This document shows, piece by piece, positions 36,519 through 45,859 of a DNA stretch of 64,000 nt. The translations under genes and the position numbers were made by a program. Position 1 is the first letter of the stretch. The number at the start of each line of letters is the position of its first letter. The notes beneath the pieces are model-generated. The model made no database searches, was not told the origin of the DNA, and saw only the letters and a list, made by a program, of their open reading frames with translations. Source of the DNA: Bog-756 sp963725275 (lineage in GTDB: Bacteria > Actinomycetota > Acidimicrobiia > Acidimicrobiales > RAAP-2); NCBI GenBank assembly GCA_963725275.1, contig CAVRXS010000007.1:558001-622000 (forward strand). The letters are read 5' to 3'.

Positions 36519-37490
36519 TCAGACCACCAACGGCAGCGGGCGGGCCTCGCCCGTTGCCTCGACAGTGGTGCCGGAGGGATCGTCCCAACGCAGCACCACC
36601 GCCTCCGGAGGGGCGACCCGCCGATGCAGGGTGGCCAGGGCCACCCATCCGCCGATCCCTGGTGACCAGGCCACCGACGACAGTGCGCCGACCGTGTGGG
36701 CCCGGTCGCCGCTGAGCACGGTCGTCCCGACCGGCGGGAGGCCTGCGCCCGTGTCCGACGGCACGCCCACCACACCGCAGAGCCGCCGGGCCACCTTCGA
36801 TCCGCGGGCGTCCAACCGGGCGACGAGCTCCTGGCCGGTGAAGCAGCCCTTGGTGAACGAGACCGTCCGGTCGACCAGTCCGACCTCGGCCGCGATGGTC
36901 GCCTCGGTGACCTCCCGACCGCCCAGCGGAATGCCGGCCTCGATCCGGGCCGCCTCCCAGGACCCTGCATCGGCGCGCGCCACCTCGTCGTCGACCCAGG
37001 CGAGCGGCCCCCCATCCGGCGCCGGTCCGAGCAGGTCGATCCCGGTCAGGCCCGGCCAGACGACCGGTACGGTCAGCGCCGGCCCGTCCGCTCCCGCGAC
37101 CACGACAGCCGACGCGTCGGGCCCGCGGATTCCGACGCACTCCCATGCGAGCGGGGCGATCTCGACCTTCGCCCGCAGCCGGAACCGCTCGAGGCGCGCC
37201 TGCGCCGCCGGACCGATGCCGCTGTCCATGTCGAGGACGAAGTCCTCATCGGCGGTGCGGGAGACCCTGAGGTAGGCATCCACTTTTCCCTGGGGGCTGA
37301 GCAGCAGCGACTCGGTCGAGCCGCCGACCGGCACGGTGGCCAGGTCCTGACTGCACTGCCCCTGCAGGTAGGTGAGGGCCTCGGGGCCGGAGACCGAGAG
37401 CAGGTCGCGTGCGAGCACCCTGACGGCCGCCGCGTTGCGCAGTGCGTCGTAGGCGTCGGTCGAAGAGGAGGTCGGGGTCGGCGGTGTCAC
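36519..37490 (-). CDS. YgfZ/GcvT-like folate-binding protein
   Basis: Tetrahydrofolate-binding protein of the YgfZ type, involved in iron-sulfur cluster maintenance. The diagnostic motif KGCFTGQELVAR is present (about residue 220), with YLQGQCSQDL near the N-terminus and a C-terminal barrel. 323 residues from the GTG at 37490, which overlaps the trpE stop (GTGA). Translational coupling of a YgfZ-like protein to TrpE is unusual. It may simply reflect dense packing. Confidence 0.88.
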   Translation of the reverse strand: MTPPTPTSSSTDAYDALRNAAAVRVLARDLLSVSGPEALTYLQGQCSQDLATVPVGGSTESLLLSPQGKVDAYLRVSRTADEDFVLDMDSGIGPAAQARLERFRLRAKVEIAPLAWECVGIRGPDASAVVVAGADGPALTVPVVWPGLTGIDLLGPAPDGGPLAWVDDEVARADAGSWEAARIEAGIPLGGREVTEATIAAEVGLVDRTVSFTKGCFTGQELVARLDARGSKVARRLCGVVGVPSDTGAGLPPVGTTVLSGDRAHTVGALSSVAWSPGIGGWVALATLHRRVAPPEAVVLRWDDPSGTTVEATGEARPLPLVV

Positions 37491-39055
37491 GAATCCCCGG
37501 TCGTCGTCCCGGCGGGTGCACAGGTGCTCTCGGCCGCCCTGGCCATGGCCACCGCGGAGAGCAGTGCCGCGGCCTTGTGCGCGCACTCGGCGTTCTCCGA
37601 GCGCGGATCGCTGTCGGCGACGATGCCCGCACCGGCCTGCACCGAGGCCCGCCCGTCGGGCCCGACGGTCATGGTACGGATGGCGATGGCCGTGTCCAGG
37701 TTGCCCGAGAAGTCGAGATAGCCCACCACGCCGCCGTAGACCCCCCGCTTGGTCGGCTCCAGGTCGTCGATGATCTCCATCGCCCGCACCTTGGGTGCCC
37801 CCGAGAGGGTGCCGGCCGGGAGGGTGGCCCGCAGCACGTCGACCGGCCCCTTGCCCGGAGCGAGGCTCCCCGAGACCTGGGAGGTCAGGTGCATGATGTG
37901 GCTGTAGCGCTCGACCACCATCTGTTCGTCGACCTGCTCGGTGCCGAAGGTGACCACCCGGCCGACATCGTTGCGGGCCAGGTCGACCAGCATCACGTGT
38001 TCGGCCAGTTCCTTGGGGTCCTCGACGAGCTCCCCCTCGAGCCGGCCGTCCTCCTCGGGTGTCCTCCCGCGCGGGCGCGAGCCGGCCACCGGCCGCGACG
38101 TGACCGTCCCGTCTCGCAGGCGCACCATCGGCTCGGGGGACGCCCCGACGACGGTGACCTCGGGGAAGCGGAGGAAGTAGAGGTAGGGACTCGGGTTTAC
38201 CAGTCGCAGCACCCGGTAGACGTCGAAGGGGTCCGCTCCGAGCTCGGGGAGGTCGAAGCGCTGGGAGAGCACCACCTGGAAGATGTCGCCGGCGGTCACG
38301 TGCTCCTGGGCGGCGCGGACCGCGTCCTCGTACAGCGAGTCCGACATCGTGCGGGAGACGTCGGCCGGCAGGGCGGTCCGGGTCGGGAGCGGGCGGGGTG
38401 GCTCGTCGACCGGCCGCACGCAGTCGGCGGCGAGCACGTCGAGGCGCTCCTCGGCCTCCCGGTGGGCCCGGTCCAGGTCCTCGGGGCCCCAGGCCGCGTC
38501 GACCACCACGTTGTCGATGAGGACCACCCGCTGGCGCCAGTGGTCGAACGCGGCGAGTTGGCCGATGACCGCGAGCACCGCGTCGGGCTGGCCGAGGTCG
38601 TCCGACGGGGGGTGCGGCAGGTGCTCGACCTCGCGGACCACGTCGTAGCCGAGGTAGCCGACCAGGCCGGCATGAAGCGGGGGCAGATCGGGGAGGTTCG
38701 GCGCATCGAACACGCCGAGGACGGCCTCGAGGGCGGAGAGGATGCCCCCGGAGCCGCTCACCCGGCCACCGGTCGCCACGTCCAGATCGAGCGCCCCGTC
38801 AGTGCGGACGTCCGTGCCCTGCGCCGTGATCGTGGCCAGCGGGTTCCGGCCGATGAACGAGTAGCGCCCCCAGCGCTCACCCCCCTCGACCGACTCGAGG
38901 AGGAATCCGGGTGTACCGGCGGTCCCGACGATCTGCAGGAAGGCGGCCACCGGCGTGACCGTGTCCGCCACCAGCTCGCGCCAGACCGGCACGATGCGGT
39001 GGCGTCGGGCGAGGGCGCGGAAGCCCTCCCGCCCCGGTCCGGCGGTGGCGGTCAA
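37487..39055 (-). CDS. trpE: Anthranilate synthase component I
   Basis: Chorismate-binding enzyme giving anthranilate with the glutamine subunit (not in this window). The tryptophan feedback motif LLES is at FLLESVEGGERWGRYSFIG. The catalytic half has VVLSQRFDLPELGADPFDVY, PVAGSRPRGRTPEED, LVDLARNDVGRV and AGAGIVADSDP. 522 residues. The start appears to be TTG at 39055, 10 bp after the hisI stop, with no strong ribosome site. It belongs to the his-trpE transcript rather than to the trpC-F-B-A operon. Confidence 0.93.
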   Translation of the reverse strand: MTATAGPGREGFRALARRHRIVPVWRELVADTVTPVAAFLQIVGTAGTPGFLLESVEGGERWGRYSFIGRNPLATITAQGTDVRTDGALDLDVATGGRVSGSGGILSALEAVLGVFDAPNLPDLPPLHAGLVGYLGYDVVREVEHLPHPPSDDLGQPDAVLAVIGQLAAFDHWRQRVVLIDNVVVDAAWGPEDLDRAHREAEERLDVLAADCVRPVDEPPRPLPTRTALPADVSRTMSDSLYEDAVRAAQEHVTAGDIFQVVLSQRFDLPELGADPFDVYRVLRLVNPSPYLYFLRFPEVTVVGASPEPMVRLRDGTVTSRPVAGSRPRGRTPEEDGRLEGELVEDPKELAEHVMLVDLARNDVGRVVTFGTEQVDEQMVVERYSHIMHLTSQVSGSLAPGKGPVDVLRATLPAGTLSGAPKVRAMEIIDDLEPTKRGVYGGVVGYLDFSGNLDTAIAIRTMTVGPDGRASVQAGAGIVADSDPRSENAECAHKAAALLSAVAMARAAESTCAPAGTTTGDS

Positions 39056-39065
39056 GGCCGGGCGC

Positions 39066-39449
39066 TCACGAGTCGGCGCCGAAGGCGCGGAAGAAGCAGG
39101 ACCGGTTGCCGGTGTGACAGGCCCCCGCCCCTTCCTGGTCGACGGTGACCAGCAGCGCGTCCCCGTCGCAGTCGTAGCGCACGGCGCGGACGTACTGGCG
39201 GTCGCCGGACGTCTCGCCCTTGCACCAGAACTCGTGGCGGCTGCGGCTCCAGAACCAGGTGCGGCCCGTCTCGAGCGTCTTGCGGAGCGACTCGGCGTTC
39301 ATCCAGGCGAACATGAGCACCGCACCGTCGGCGGCGTCCTGGACGATGGCGCCCACCAGGCCGTCGGCGTTGTAGGTGATCCGGTCGAGCTCTGCCTCGG
39401 TGAAGGGCACCGGGGTTGCCGTGAATGCGGGGATGGGTGAGGTGGACAC
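39066..39449 (-). CDS. hisI: Phosphoribosyl-AMP cyclohydrolase
   Basis: Third step of histidine synthesis. GLVGAIVQDA, VLMFAWMNAESL, TGRTWFWSRSRHEFWCKGE, the metal site YDCDGDALLVTVDQEG and GACHTGNRSCFF are all present. 127 residues, a stand-alone HisI without the HisE pyrophosphohydrolase domain. ATG at 39449. Between the GroES-like gene and trpE. Confidence 0.95.
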   Translation of the reverse strand: MSTSPIPAFTATPVPFTEAELDRITYNADGLVGAIVQDAADGAVLMFAWMNAESLRKTLETGRTWFWSRSRHEFWCKGETSGDRQYVRAVRYDCDGDALLVTVDQEGAGACHTGNRSCFFRAFGADS

Positions 39450-39528
39450 CGTTGTTGTCGCTCCTGAGGATCGATCTCGTCGGGACGGATGGTCGTGCTG
39501 GTCGGGGCGTGTCCGAGGACCGGCCCGG

Positions 39529-39897
39529 TCAGAGGTAGAGGCCGGTCCCGCCGTCGAAGCGGGTGGCGGCGACGGCGTGGATGTCCCGCTCGCGCAGGAT
39601 CACGTACTCCTCGCCGTGGACCTCGACCTCGAAGCGGTCCTCGGGGTTGAAGAGGACGTTGTCGCCGACCTTGACCGAGCGGACGTGGGGCCCGACGGCG
39701 ACCGCCTCGGCCCAGGTGAGCCTGCGGGAGACCTGCGCGGTGGCCGGGATCAGGATGCCGGCACGCGAGCGCCGCTCCCCCTCGGCCTGCCCCACCTGGA
39801 CGAGCACGCGGTCGGCGAGCACGTTGATCGGGAGCTTCGGGCCGTCGCCGTCCCCGTTCTGGCTGGTCGCTGGCGCCTCGGAGGTCGTCGATCCCAC
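39529..39897 (-). CDS. GroES-like protein within the his operon
   Basis: 122 residues from a GTG at 39897. Residues about 24-108 follow the GroES fold: INVLADRVLVQVGQ, RSRAGILIP, AEAVAVGPHVRSVKVGDNVLF and HGEEYVILRERDIHAV. It has a 20-residue Ser/Gly/Asp N-terminal extension and a 15-residue C-terminal addition, and there is no groEL nearby. It may be a paralogue rather than the main chaperonin cap. Lies between hisF and hisI. Confidence 0.8.
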   Translation of the reverse strand: MGSTTSEAPATSQNGDGDGPKLPINVLADRVLVQVGQAEGERRSRAGILIPATAQVSRRLTWAEAVAVGPHVRSVKVGDNVLFNPEDRFEVEVHGEEYVILRERDIHAVAATRFDGGTGLYL

Positions 39898-39947
39898 CGC
39901 CCCAGGCTACCGCAGGCCCATCGCCGCCCCGCCGGACCCGATCGGGC

Positions 39948-40725
39948 TCAGACCGGGCGGACCGCGATGCCGGCCGAGGCCAGATGCGCCTTGGCCTCGC
40001 CAACCGTGAACTCCCCGAGATGGAAGATGGAGGCAGCGAGTACCGCGTCGGCGGCACCCTCGACGGCGCCCTCGACAAGGTGGTCGAGCTCGCCGACGCC
40101 ACCGGAGGCCACCAGCGGGACCGGGCAGCGGTCGGCGATGCGCCGGGTGAGCTCGATGTCGAAGCCGTCCCGGGTGCCGTCCCGGTCCATCGAGGTCACG
40201 AGCAGCTCGCCCGCGCCGAGCGCCGCGCACCGCTCGGCCCATGCCAGGGCATCCAGCCCGGTCGCGGTACGCCCGCCGTGGGTGAAGACCTCCCATGCCA
40301 GCTCCGCGGCCCCCGCGTCAGGACGCCGACGCGCGTCGATGGCCACCACCACGCACTGGCTGCCGAACTCGTCGGTGAGCTCGGTGATCAACCCCGGCCG
40401 GTCGACCGCTGCGGTGTTGACCCCGACCTTGTCGGCCCCCGCCCGCAGCAGCCGGCGCGCGTCGTCGACCGAGCGCACCCCTCCCCCGACCGTGAAGGGG
40501 ATGAAGACGACCTCGGCCGTGCGGGAGACCACCTCGACCATCGTCCCGCGTCTGCTCGGACGACGCGGTGATGTCCAGGAACACCAGCTCGTCGGCTCCC
40601 TGACGGTCGTAGCGGGTGGCGAGGGCGACCGGGTCCCCGGCGTCGAAGAGATCGGTGAACCGGATCCCCTTGACGACCCGGCCGGCATCCACGTCGAGGC
40701 AGGGGATCACCCGGACCGTGCGCAT
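39948..40725 (-). CDS. hisF: Imidazole glycerol phosphate synthase cyclase subunit, one frame break
   Basis: Barrel subunit converting PRFAR and ammonia to IGP and AICAR. N-terminus RVIPCLDVDAGRVVKG with catalytic Asp11-equivalent, ELVFLDITASSE, then after the break FIPFTVGGGVRSVDDA, VNTAAVDRP, ELLVTSMDRDGTRDGFD with the second catalytic Asp and VASGGVG. One extra base near 40556 separates the parts. Corrected length about 258 residues. Its start overlaps the hisA end by 19 bp. Confidence 0.92.
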
Positions 40726-41489
40726 GCGGCCACCCCCTCCTCCACGGTCAACCGGCCGTCGACGAGGGCCCTTCCCACGATGGCCCCGAGGAGGCGCCGC
40801 CCGGACCCGGACCCGGTCTCCGCAGAGGGGTCGGCTGCCACCGAGAGACGCGCCAGCGCCTCGAGGTCGCCGGCGGAGGCCACCCCGCCGGAGGCGATGA
40901 CCGGGATGCCTGTCGATCCGAGGACCGCGGCCAGGCCGTCGAGGTCGGGACCGGCCAGCATGCCGTCGTGCGCGACCGAGGTGACCACCACCGCGGCCAG
41001 GCCGGCTCCCGCGATTTCCTCCAGGAGCTCGGAGACCGTCCGTCCGGATCGTTCCTCCCAGCCGCGGACGACCACCTCCGCCCGGCCGTCCGGTGTCCGG
41101 CGGTAGTCGAGCCCCACGGCGACCCGGCCGGGGAATGCCGCCGCGGCCCGCGGGGCGAGGCAGGGGTCCTCGAGGGCCGCGGTGCCGAGGACCACCCGGG
41201 CGACCCCGCCGTCGAGCAGCTCCTCGACGTCGGACTCGGTGCGCACCCCGCCACCGGTCTGCACCGGGACGTCGACCGCCGCGGCGATCGCGAGTACCGA
41301 GGCCCGGTTGACCGGGTCTCCGGTCCGGGCCGCGTCGAGGTCGACCACGTGCAGCCAGGGCGCGCCGCCGGCCACGAACCGGATGGCGAGGGCGAGCGGG
41401 TCGCCGTACTCGCGCTGGCGTTCGAAGTCGCCCTGGGCGAGGCGGACCGCGCCGCCGTCGCGGATGTCGATGGCCGGGTAGAGGTCCAT
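40707..41489 (-). CDS. hisA: ProFAR isomerase
   Basis: Phosphoribosylformimino-AICAR isomerase. LYPAIDIRDGGAVRLAQGDF with the first catalytic Asp, LHVVDLDAARTG, VQTGGGVRTESDV, VAVGLDYRR and TSVAHDGMLAGPDLDG with the second catalytic Asp in the normal place. In actinobacteria this protein can also serve as TrpF (PriA), but a separate trpF is present here. 260 residues; start overlaps the hisH stop by one base. Confidence 0.94.
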   Translation of the reverse strand: MDLYPAIDIRDGGAVRLAQGDFERQREYGDPLALAIRFVAGGAPWLHVVDLDAARTGDPVNRASVLAIAAAVDVPVQTGGGVRTESDVEELLDGGVARVVLGTAALEDPCLAPRAAAAFPGRVAVGLDYRRTPDGRAEVVVRGWEERSGRTVSELLEEIAGAGLAAVVVTSVAHDGMLAGPDLDGLAAVLGSTGIPVIASGGVASAGDLEALARLSVAADPSAETGSGSGRRLLGAIVGRALVDGRLTVEEGVAACARSG

Positions 41490-42178
41490 CAGGGACGGGG
41501 CCCGCGAGCGGACTCCCGGGCGACGTCCGCGTCCGTCGTGCCGAGAGCGACGGCCTCGGAGACGGCCCGGACGAAATTGGAAAGGATGCCGAGCCCGACC
41601 GTCCCGGACTTCTCGGGGTGGAACTGGGTGCCCCAGACCGGGCCGCGCTCTGCCGAGGCGGTCACCGGTCCGCCGTACTCGCAGATCGAGGTCGTCTCGG
41701 CCGTCGTCTCCGGCGTGTACGAGTGCACGAAGTAGACCCAGGCCGGGTCAGGGATGCCCTCCAGGAGGCCGGTCGGCGCGCCGGGTCGGGCACCCGTGCC
41801 GACCACGGGGGTCAGCACGTTCCACTGCATCTGGGGACGCTTGACCCCGGGGGGCAGGCGACGCACGGTGCCGGGGAGGACCCCGAGGCCCTCTGTGCCC
41901 GGGTCCTCCTCGGATGCCTCGTAGAGCAACTGGAACCCCACGCAGATCCCGAGGAACGGGACGCCCCGCCGCACCGCGTCGAGCGCGACGGCTGCGAGCC
42001 CGCTCGAGCGCAGCGCCTCCGCACAGCGCCCGAAGGCACCGACGCCGGGCAGCACCACTGCGTCGGCTTCGGCGGCGCGGTCCGGATCGGCCACCAGCCG
42101 GCCGTCCGCGCCGAGGTGCTGCAGGGCCTTCTCGGCCGAGCGCAGGTTGCCGATGCCGTAGTCGAGGACCGCGATCAC
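41489..42178 (-). CDS. hisH: Imidazole glycerol phosphate synthase glutaminase subunit
   Basis: Class I glutamine amidotransferase supplying ammonia to HisF. Nucleophile Cys79 in FLGICVGFQLL, His and Glu in WGTQFHPEKSG. VLPGVGAFG oxyanion region. 229 residues from a GTG at 42178 (VIAVLDYGIGNLRSAE); the open frame upstream of it is Pro/Arg-rich and non-coding. 46 bp after hisB. Confidence 0.94.
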   Translation of the reverse strand: MIAVLDYGIGNLRSAEKALQHLGADGRLVADPDRAAEADAVVLPGVGAFGRCAEALRSSGLAAVALDAVRRGVPFLGICVGFQLLYEASEEDPGTEGLGVLPGTVRRLPPGVKRPQMQWNVLTPVVGTGARPGAPTGLLEGIPDPAWVYFVHSYTPETTAETTSICEYGGPVTASAERGPVWGTQFHPEKSGTVGLGILSNFVRAVSEAVALGTTDADVARESARGPRP

Positions 42179-42224
42179 GGGCGGCGGACGGTCACCCGGG
42201 CGCCACCGGCCCGGTTCGGACCGG

Positions 42225-42851
42225 TCACAGGGTCCCCTTGGTGGACGGGATGCCCCCGCCCTCGACGCGCACGGCATCCCTGAGGGCACGCGCCACCGCC
42301 TTGAAGGAGGCCTCGACGATGTGATGGGTGTTCCTGCCCGAGATCAGCCGTACGTGGAGGGTGATGCCGGCCGCCGTGACGAATGCGCGCCAGAACTCCT
42401 CGGCGAGCTGGGGGTCGAACGCCGGTGTGCCGAGGCCGGCGGTGTCCGGGGCGAACTCGATGCCGTAGGCGAGGTACGGGCGGCCGGAGAGATCGACGGC
42501 CACCTCGACCAGCGCCTCGTCGAGTGGCACCGCCACCGAGGCGAACCGCCGGACGCCGGCCTTGTCACCGAGCGCGGTGGCCACGACCTCGCCGAGGGCG
42601 ATCCCGACGTCCTCGACCGTGTGATGGGCATCGACCTCGAGGTCCCCTTCGGCCTCCACCGTGAGGTCGAACCCGCCGTGGCGGCCCAGCTGCCCGAGCA
42701 TGTGGTCGAAGAAGGGCAACCCGGTAGAGATCTCGGTGGCCCCGGTCCCGTCGAGGTCGATCCGGACCTCGATGGCCGTCTCCTTGGTCGAGCGTCCGAC
42801 CTCGGCCATGCGGTGGGTGGTGGCCGGCGGGGTGGGGGTGGGTGCGCTCAT
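42225..42851 (-). CDS. hisB: Imidazoleglycerol-phosphate dehydratase
   Basis: Manganese enzyme of histidine synthesis with the two repeats: GLPFFDHMLGQLGRHGGFDL plus DAHHTVEDVGIALGE, then NTHHIVEASFKAVARALRDA. 208 residues, single-domain form without phosphatase. ATG at 42851 overlaps the hisC TGA by 4 nt. Confidence 0.95.
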   Translation of the reverse strand: MSAPTPTPPATTHRMAEVGRSTKETAIEVRIDLDGTGATEISTGLPFFDHMLGQLGRHGGFDLTVEAEGDLEVDAHHTVEDVGIALGEVVATALGDKAGVRRFASVAVPLDEALVEVAVDLSGRPYLAYGIEFAPDTAGLGTPAFDPQLAEEFWRAFVTAAGITLHVRLISGRNTHHIVEASFKAVARALRDAVRVEGGGIPSTKGTL

Positions 42852-44005
42852 CGGAGGCTTTCGGTCAGGGCGGCCAGGAAGCGGTCGTTCTCGGCGGGGA
42901 GCCCCACGGTCACCCGCAGGCATCCCTCCACACCAGGCCAGCCCGAACAGTCTCGCACGAGCACGGATGCCCCGAGGAGATCGGACCACACCGCGCGGGC
43001 GTCCCGGGTGGTCGGGCGGAACAGCAGGAAGTTGGCGTCCGAGGGCCAGGTCTCGACGGGAAGGTCGGCGAACGCCGCGGCAATCCTCCCGCGCTCCTCT
43101 GCGACGAGCGCCACCCGCTGCTCCATCTCCTCCACGTGCTCGAGGGCGAGCCGGCCGGCCAGCTGCTTGGCGGCGTCGAGGTGGTAGGGCAGGGCCACCA
43201 GTGCACAGGCCCGGACCACCTCGGGTGCCGCAACCAGGTACCCGAGCCGGGCGCCTGCCATCGACCACGTCTTGGAGAAGGTCCGCACGACCACGGTCCG
43301 GCCCGCGTCCGTCCCGCCGTCGCGGAGCAGGTCGAGGGTCGACGAGGGGGCGAACTGCCCGTACGCCTCGTCGACCACCAGCAGTCCGGGGGCGAGGGAG
43401 GCCACGTCGGCGATCTGCTCGGGCGAGTCGGCCCGCCCGGTCGGGTTGTTGGGTGAGCAGAGGAAGGTCAGCACCGGGTCGGCTTGGCTGAGCACCCGCC
43501 GCACCTCCGCCATGTCGAGCGCGAAGTCGTCGCGGCGCGCGCCGGCCGCGACGGCGGTGCCGGTGATGCGCGCGATGTGGCGGTGGAGGGTGTACGTCGG
43601 CTCGAAGAGCGCGGCGGTGCGTCCCGGTCCACCGTAGGCAAGGCAGAGGCACTGGAGCACCTCGTTGGAGCCGTTGGCGCAGAAGATGCGGTCGGGGGTG
43701 ACCCCGTGGCTGTCGGCCAGGGCGGAGCGCAGGGCGACGGCCTCGCGGTCCGGATAGCGGTTGAATCGGATCCCGGCGATGCCGGCCGCGAGGTCCTCGT
43801 ACCACGCAGCCGGCGGGCCGATCGGCGACTCGTTGGTGTTGAGCCGGACCGCGACCTCCACCTGCGCCGAGTGGTAGTCGGTGAGCGTACCGAGGTCCGG
43901 GCGGACCGTCGGGAGCGGGCGCGCCGGGTCGGCCGCTCCGGTACGGACCGGCGCGCCGCTGTCTCCGCCCTTTTCGGGCGGGACGGTCTCCCCTACCCCG
44001 GCCAT
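42848..44005 (-). CDS. hisC: Histidinol-phosphate aminotransferase
   Basis: PLP aminotransferase of histidine synthesis. LNTNESPIGPP near the N-terminus, ANGSNEVLQCL, FLCSPNNPTG, LVVDEAYGQF and the PLP Lys in VVRTFSKTWSMAGARLGYL. 385 residues. Overlaps hisD by 13 bp. An alternative aromatic aminotransferase role is possible but the operon supports HisC. Confidence 0.95.
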   Translation of the reverse strand: MAGVGETVPPEKGGDSGAPVRTGAADPARPLPTVRPDLGTLTDYHSAQVEVAVRLNTNESPIGPPAAWYEDLAAGIAGIRFNRYPDREAVALRSALADSHGVTPDRIFCANGSNEVLQCLCLAYGGPGRTAALFEPTYTLHRHIARITGTAVAAGARRDDFALDMAEVRRVLSQADPVLTFLCSPNNPTGRADSPEQIADVASLAPGLLVVDEAYGQFAPSSTLDLLRDGGTDAGRTVVVRTFSKTWSMAGARLGYLVAAPEVVRACALVALPYHLDAAKQLAGRLALEHVEEMEQRVALVAEERGRIAAAFADLPVETWPSDANFLLFRPTTRDARAVWSDLLGASVLVRDCSGWPGVEGCLRVTVGLPAENDRFLAALTESLR

Positions 44006-45291
44006 CGCAAGCGCACCGACTCGGCGTGGGATGGCAGGCCCTCCGTCTCTGCCAGGGTCACCACATGGGGACCGAGGGTCATCAGCGCCTCGTCGTCGAC
44101 GCTCACCGCGTGGATGTGCTTCCGGAAGTCGTCGACCCGCAGTGCGCTCGCGAACCGGGCGGTGCGGTTCGTCGGCAGCACGTGGTTGGGTCCGGCCACG
44201 TAGTCACCGACACTGGCCGGCGCATTGACACCGAGGAACACGGCTCCGGCGGCCGTGATCTGCCCCAGGAGCGAGACGGCGTCGGCGGTCAGGATTTCGA
44301 GGTGTTCCGGAGCCACCGCATTGGAGACCGCACAGGCCTGGCGTGCCCCGTCGACGAGGACGGCATACCCGCCGGTGCCGAGTGTGGCCTCGAGATCCGC
44401 CCGCCGGGGGGACTGCGCGACGATCCGGTCGACGTGCGCTGTGACCGCGTCGGCCACCTGCTCGGACCAGGTGATCAGCCATGCCAGGCCGTCGGGGCCG
44501 TGCTCGGCCTGCACGACGAGGTCGATGGCGGCCAGCTCGGGGGGCGTCTCCGGACCGGCGATCACCACCACCTCCGAGGGCCCGGCGAACGCCGCGGCCA
44601 CCCCGACCACCCCCGAGACCTGGCGTTTGGCCTCTGCCACGTAGCGGTTGCCGGGGCCGACGATGATGTCGACCGCCCGGATGCTCTCGGTGCCGTAGGC
44701 CATGGCAGCGATGGCCTGGGCCCCGCCCACCCGGTAGACCTCGGTGACCCCTGCCACGGCCGCGGCGGCCAGGGTGGCGTCGTCCACGCACCCGTCCGGT
44801 CCCGGGGGCACACAGAGCACGATCTCCTCGACCCCGGCCACGTGCGCCGGCACCGCGCACATGAGGACGGTCGAGGGGTACCGGGCGCGACCACCCGGCG
44901 CGTAGCAGCCTGCCCGACCCACCGGTCGGACCAGGTGGCGGACGGTGATGCCGCCCGAGGCATAGTCCTCCGCCGGATCAGCGGCCTCGTGCGCGTGGTA
45001 GGTGAGGATCCGGTCGTGGGCGACGTCGAGGGCGTCCTGCAACGCCGGCGGGATCCGTCCGAGCGCTGCCTGGATCTCCGAGACCGGGACCCGGAGCTCG
45101 TCGAGGTCGACATCGTCGAAGCGGGCGGTCAGGCCGCGGAGTGCCGTGTCACCGCCGGCTCGCACCTCGGCGATGATCGCGGCCACCGCCTCCGAGGACC
45201 GGTCCTGCTCGTCCACCGGACGGGGCAGGGCGGCAGCGAGTGCGCGCTTGCCACCGGCGACGCCGCGAAGGTCGAGTCGACGGAGACCCAT
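43993..45291 (-). CDS. hisD: Histidinol dehydrogenase
   Basis: Zinc NAD-dependent enzyme for the last two histidine steps and first gene of the operon. YAPGGRARYPSTVLM, VGGAQAIAAMAYGTESI, VDIIVGPGNRYVAEAKRQV, AGPSEVVVIA, DLVVQAEHGPDG, APEHLEILT and VGDYVAGPNHVLPT are all present. 432 residues. ATG at 45291; 95 bp of divergent promoter region separates it from the small gene at 45387. No leader peptide or T-box recognised. Confidence 0.96.
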   Translation of the reverse strand: MGLRRLDLRGVAGGKRALAAALPRPVDEQDRSSEAVAAIIAEVRAGGDTALRGLTARFDDVDLDELRVPVSEIQAALGRIPPALQDALDVAHDRILTYHAHEAADPAEDYASGGITVRHLVRPVGRAGCYAPGGRARYPSTVLMCAVPAHVAGVEEIVLCVPPGPDGCVDDATLAAAAVAGVTEVYRVGGAQAIAAMAYGTESIRAVDIIVGPGNRYVAEAKRQVSGVVGVAAAFAGPSEVVVIAGPETPPELAAIDLVVQAEHGPDGLAWLITWSEQVADAVTAHVDRIVAQSPRRADLEATLGTGGYAVLVDGARQACAVSNAVAPEHLEILTADAVSLLGQITAAGAVFLGVNAPASVGDYVAGPNHVLPTNRTARFASALRVDDFRKHIHAVSVDDEALMTLGPHVVTLAETEGLPSHAESVRLRWPG

Positions 45292-45386
45292 AGCCGAACG
45301 ATGCTACCGGACCCCGTCGCAGCCCCTGTTGGGACCGAGGCGCGCGGTTCTGTCCGTGCCCTGCCCGGTGGTGCCATGATCCTCCG

Positions 45387-45584
45387 ATGGCCGCCAGCTC
45401 CGCAGAACTGTCCTCACTCGCCACCGCGCTCGACGAGCTGACCCGGCGGGTGACCGTGCACGCCGACGCCGCGGAGTCGGCCAAGGACGAGGAGACGGCG
45501 AAGGAGCTGTTCGCCGTCGAGCGCGCCCTCGACAGCGCGAACCGGCGGCTGGCCCGTCTGGCCGCGACCCTGGGGCGCAGATAG
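45387..45584 (+). CDS. Small helical protein of unknown function
   Basis: 65 residues starting ATG at 45387. Predicted to be a single long helical hairpin: SSLATALDELTRRVTVHADA and ELFAVERALDSANRRLARL. No motif or signal. A strong hairpin terminator lies 55 bp downstream, which favours a real transcription unit. Confidence 0.65.
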   Translation: MAASSAELSSLATALDELTRRVTVHADAAESAKDEETAKELFAVERALDSANRRLARLAATLGRR

Positions 45585-45638
45585 CCGGCCGTCCGGACCC
45601 GACCCGCACCGCCCGGGGTGACCGTTCCCCGGACGCGG

Positions 45639-45664
45639 CGAAGGCACCCCGTAGGGTGCCTTCG
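45639..45664. terminator. Perfect 11-bp hairpin terminator
   Basis: CGAAGGCACCC, loop CGTA, GGGTGCCTTCG. Follows the small gene at 45387-45584. The remaining 195 bp to nth are lower in GC and hold no gene I can support. Confidence 0.75.
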
Positions 45665-45859
45665 CGCGAGCGGGTCGGGCGGCGGATCCCGAACACCGCT
45701 CTGCGGAACCAGTTGGCGGGAACCGGTTCCGAGGCCTCTAGATCATCATGTTTTGGGAGGAATTTCCAGTCGTGGACCGGGTTTCGACCTCGCAAATTTC
45801 GCCCGGCAAGACGCTTCTGCGGCCGTAGTCCCTGCTCGCCACCGATTTTCCCGAAAATG

